From: Bifidobacterium phasiani
GTDB taxonomy: Bacteria > Actinomycetota > Actinomycetes > Actinomycetales > Bifidobacteriaceae
Assembly (NCBI RefSeq): GCF_019331775.1
Contig: NZ_JAHBBD010000006.1
Coordinates: 1-64,000, forward strand
Length of the DNA stretch: 64,000 bases
Direction: 5' to 3'
This document shows positions 63,251 to 64,000 of the stretch, in pieces. The notes under the pieces are model-generated. The model saw only the letters and a list, made by a program, of their open reading frames with translations, was not told the DNA's origin and did no database searches. Both the position numbers and the translations under genes were made by a program. Positions within the stretch are counted from its first letter, which is position 1. Each line of letters opens with the position of its first letter.

Positions 63251-64000
63251 ATGAACAACTCATGGAAGAGGATCGGAACCACGGCCCTTGCCGCCCTTGC
63301 CGCTGTCGGCATGCTGGCCTCCTGCGGCGGTGGCGGCGACAGCGCCGGCGGCGACTCCGACACCCTGACCATCTTCAACTCCAAGTCCGAGATCCAGTCC
63401 CAGTTCGAGGAGATGGCCGAAAAGTACACCGAGGAGACCGGCGTCAAGACCGAGGTCTACTACTCCAGCGACACCATCTCGGCCCACCTGTCCACCCGCT
63501 ACGCCTCCCACAATCCGTACGTGCTGTCCATGGTGGACGCCAAGGACATCTACTCGCTCGGTCCGGACCATGCGCTCGACCTCAGCGGCGAGGACTGGGT
63601 CTCCGACACCACCCAGGCCATCTCCGTGGACGGCAAGGTGCTCGGCTTCCCGGTCAGCATCGAGGCCCGCGGCCTGATGTACAACGCCGACGCCATCGAG
63701 GCCATCACCGGCGAGGAGTTCAACCCGGAGGACTACCAGACCCTCGACGCCTTCGAGGACCTGATCGACGAGCTCAAGGCCGGCGGCATGGAGACCCCGA
63801 CCGGCGTGCTCAAGGAGGACTGGTCGCTGGCCGGCCACTACCTGCCCCAGGTCTACGAGGAGCGTGAGGATCCGACCGCGTTCCTCGAGGATCTGCACAA
63901 CGGCGACGTCGACCTGAACTCCGACGCGAAGTTCACCTCGCTGATGGACACCTTCGACGTCCTGATGGAGAACAACTACGCCAAGGACTCCGCCATCTCC
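63251..64000 (+). CDS. ABC transporter sugar-binding lipoprotein, partial
   Basis: Extracellular solute-binding protein family 1; the first 250 codons are present and the gene runs off the window. The lipobox LASC places the lipidated Cys at about residue 25, followed by GGGGDSAGGDSD as a flexible linker. The mature part starts TLTIFNSKSEIQSQFEEMAE, typical of family 1 sugar binders. Permease genes are expected beyond the window. Two LacI operators precede it, and it diverges from the GH13 gene, so it should import the oligosaccharide used by this locus. Confidence 0.9.
   Translation, partial: MNNSWKRIGTTALAALAAVGMLASCGGGGDSAGGDSDTLTIFNSKSEIQSQFEEMAEKYTEETGVKTEVYYSSDTISAHLSTRYASHNPYVLSMVDAKDIYSLGPDHALDLSGEDWVSDTTQAISVDGKVLGFPVSIEARGLMYNADAIEAITGEEFNPEDYQTLDAFEDLIDELKAGGMETPTGVLKEDWSLAGHYLPQVYEEREDPTAFLEDLHNGDVDLNSDAKFTSLMDTFDVLMENNYAKDSAIS

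Overview
The window looks like chromosomal DNA of a high-GC Bifidobacterium. The strongest evidence is a 504-residue sucrose phosphorylase whose catalytic Asp192 and Glu232 fall where they do in the B. adolescentis enzyme. It is supported by the actinobacterial cell-division block crgA - DUF881 - class E sortase - trpG-like gene facing pknB-pknA-pbpA-rodA-stp-fhaB-fhaA, by GC-rich third codon positions, and by many TANNNT -10 boxes placed as for leaderless mRNAs. The species cannot be named from sequence alone.
Layout. 1-127: right end of an IS3-family insertion sequence. 135-12475: cell-division and peptidoglycan-control block; the seven genes fhaA to pknB form one leftward operon, the last five junctions overlapping or nearly touching. 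12803-20081: S9 peptidase, lipase-like hydrolase, MFS exporter and GH43 enzyme. 20176-24731: MscL channel, then a two-component system with three small membrane proteins. 24880-31522: HAD protein, methyltransferase, DMT transporter, P-loop kinase, a second MscL-like protein with a very long low-complexity tail, and a small pyrophosphatase-like protein. 31661-33570: accessory pocket with a Fic gene between two copies of a ~180-bp inverted-repeat element, beside tRNA-Leu(CAG). 33647-43932: nitroreductase, Tgt, HtrA-like protease, P1B-type ATPase, ferredoxin-NADP reductase and HtpX. 43951-53048: repeat-rich stretch with tRNA-Gly(CCC), a beta-helix surface protein, class II aldolase, an esterase and an orphan AbiEi/DUF559-like gene, punctuated by hairpins of a GCGCACAATGTGC family that each sit beside tandem repeats. 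53049-56935: purA and two Fluc (CrcB) fluoride-channel genes, the first with a ~460-residue Ala/Pro/Ser-rich N-terminal extension. 57179-64000: a sugar locus made of a LacI regulator, sucrose phosphorylase, DUF624 protein, GH13 glucosidase and an ABC solute-binding lipoprotein that runs off the end.
How genes work together. PknA and PknB, the phosphatase Stp and the FHA proteins form a Ser/Thr phosphorylation circuit co-expressed with RodA and a transpeptidase, coupling signalling to cell-wall growth. In the sugar locus, copies of TCGAACCGGTTCGA lie in the promoter of the sucrose phosphorylase and twice before the binding-protein gene, so the LacI protein probably controls both.
The least explained material is the repetitive DNA. 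Two unrelated families of long palindromes have compensatory changes between copies, both bracket single accessory genes, and one is consistently associated with tandem repeats. Equally odd is the attachment of long low-complexity segments to two small ion-channel domains and one nitroreductase.
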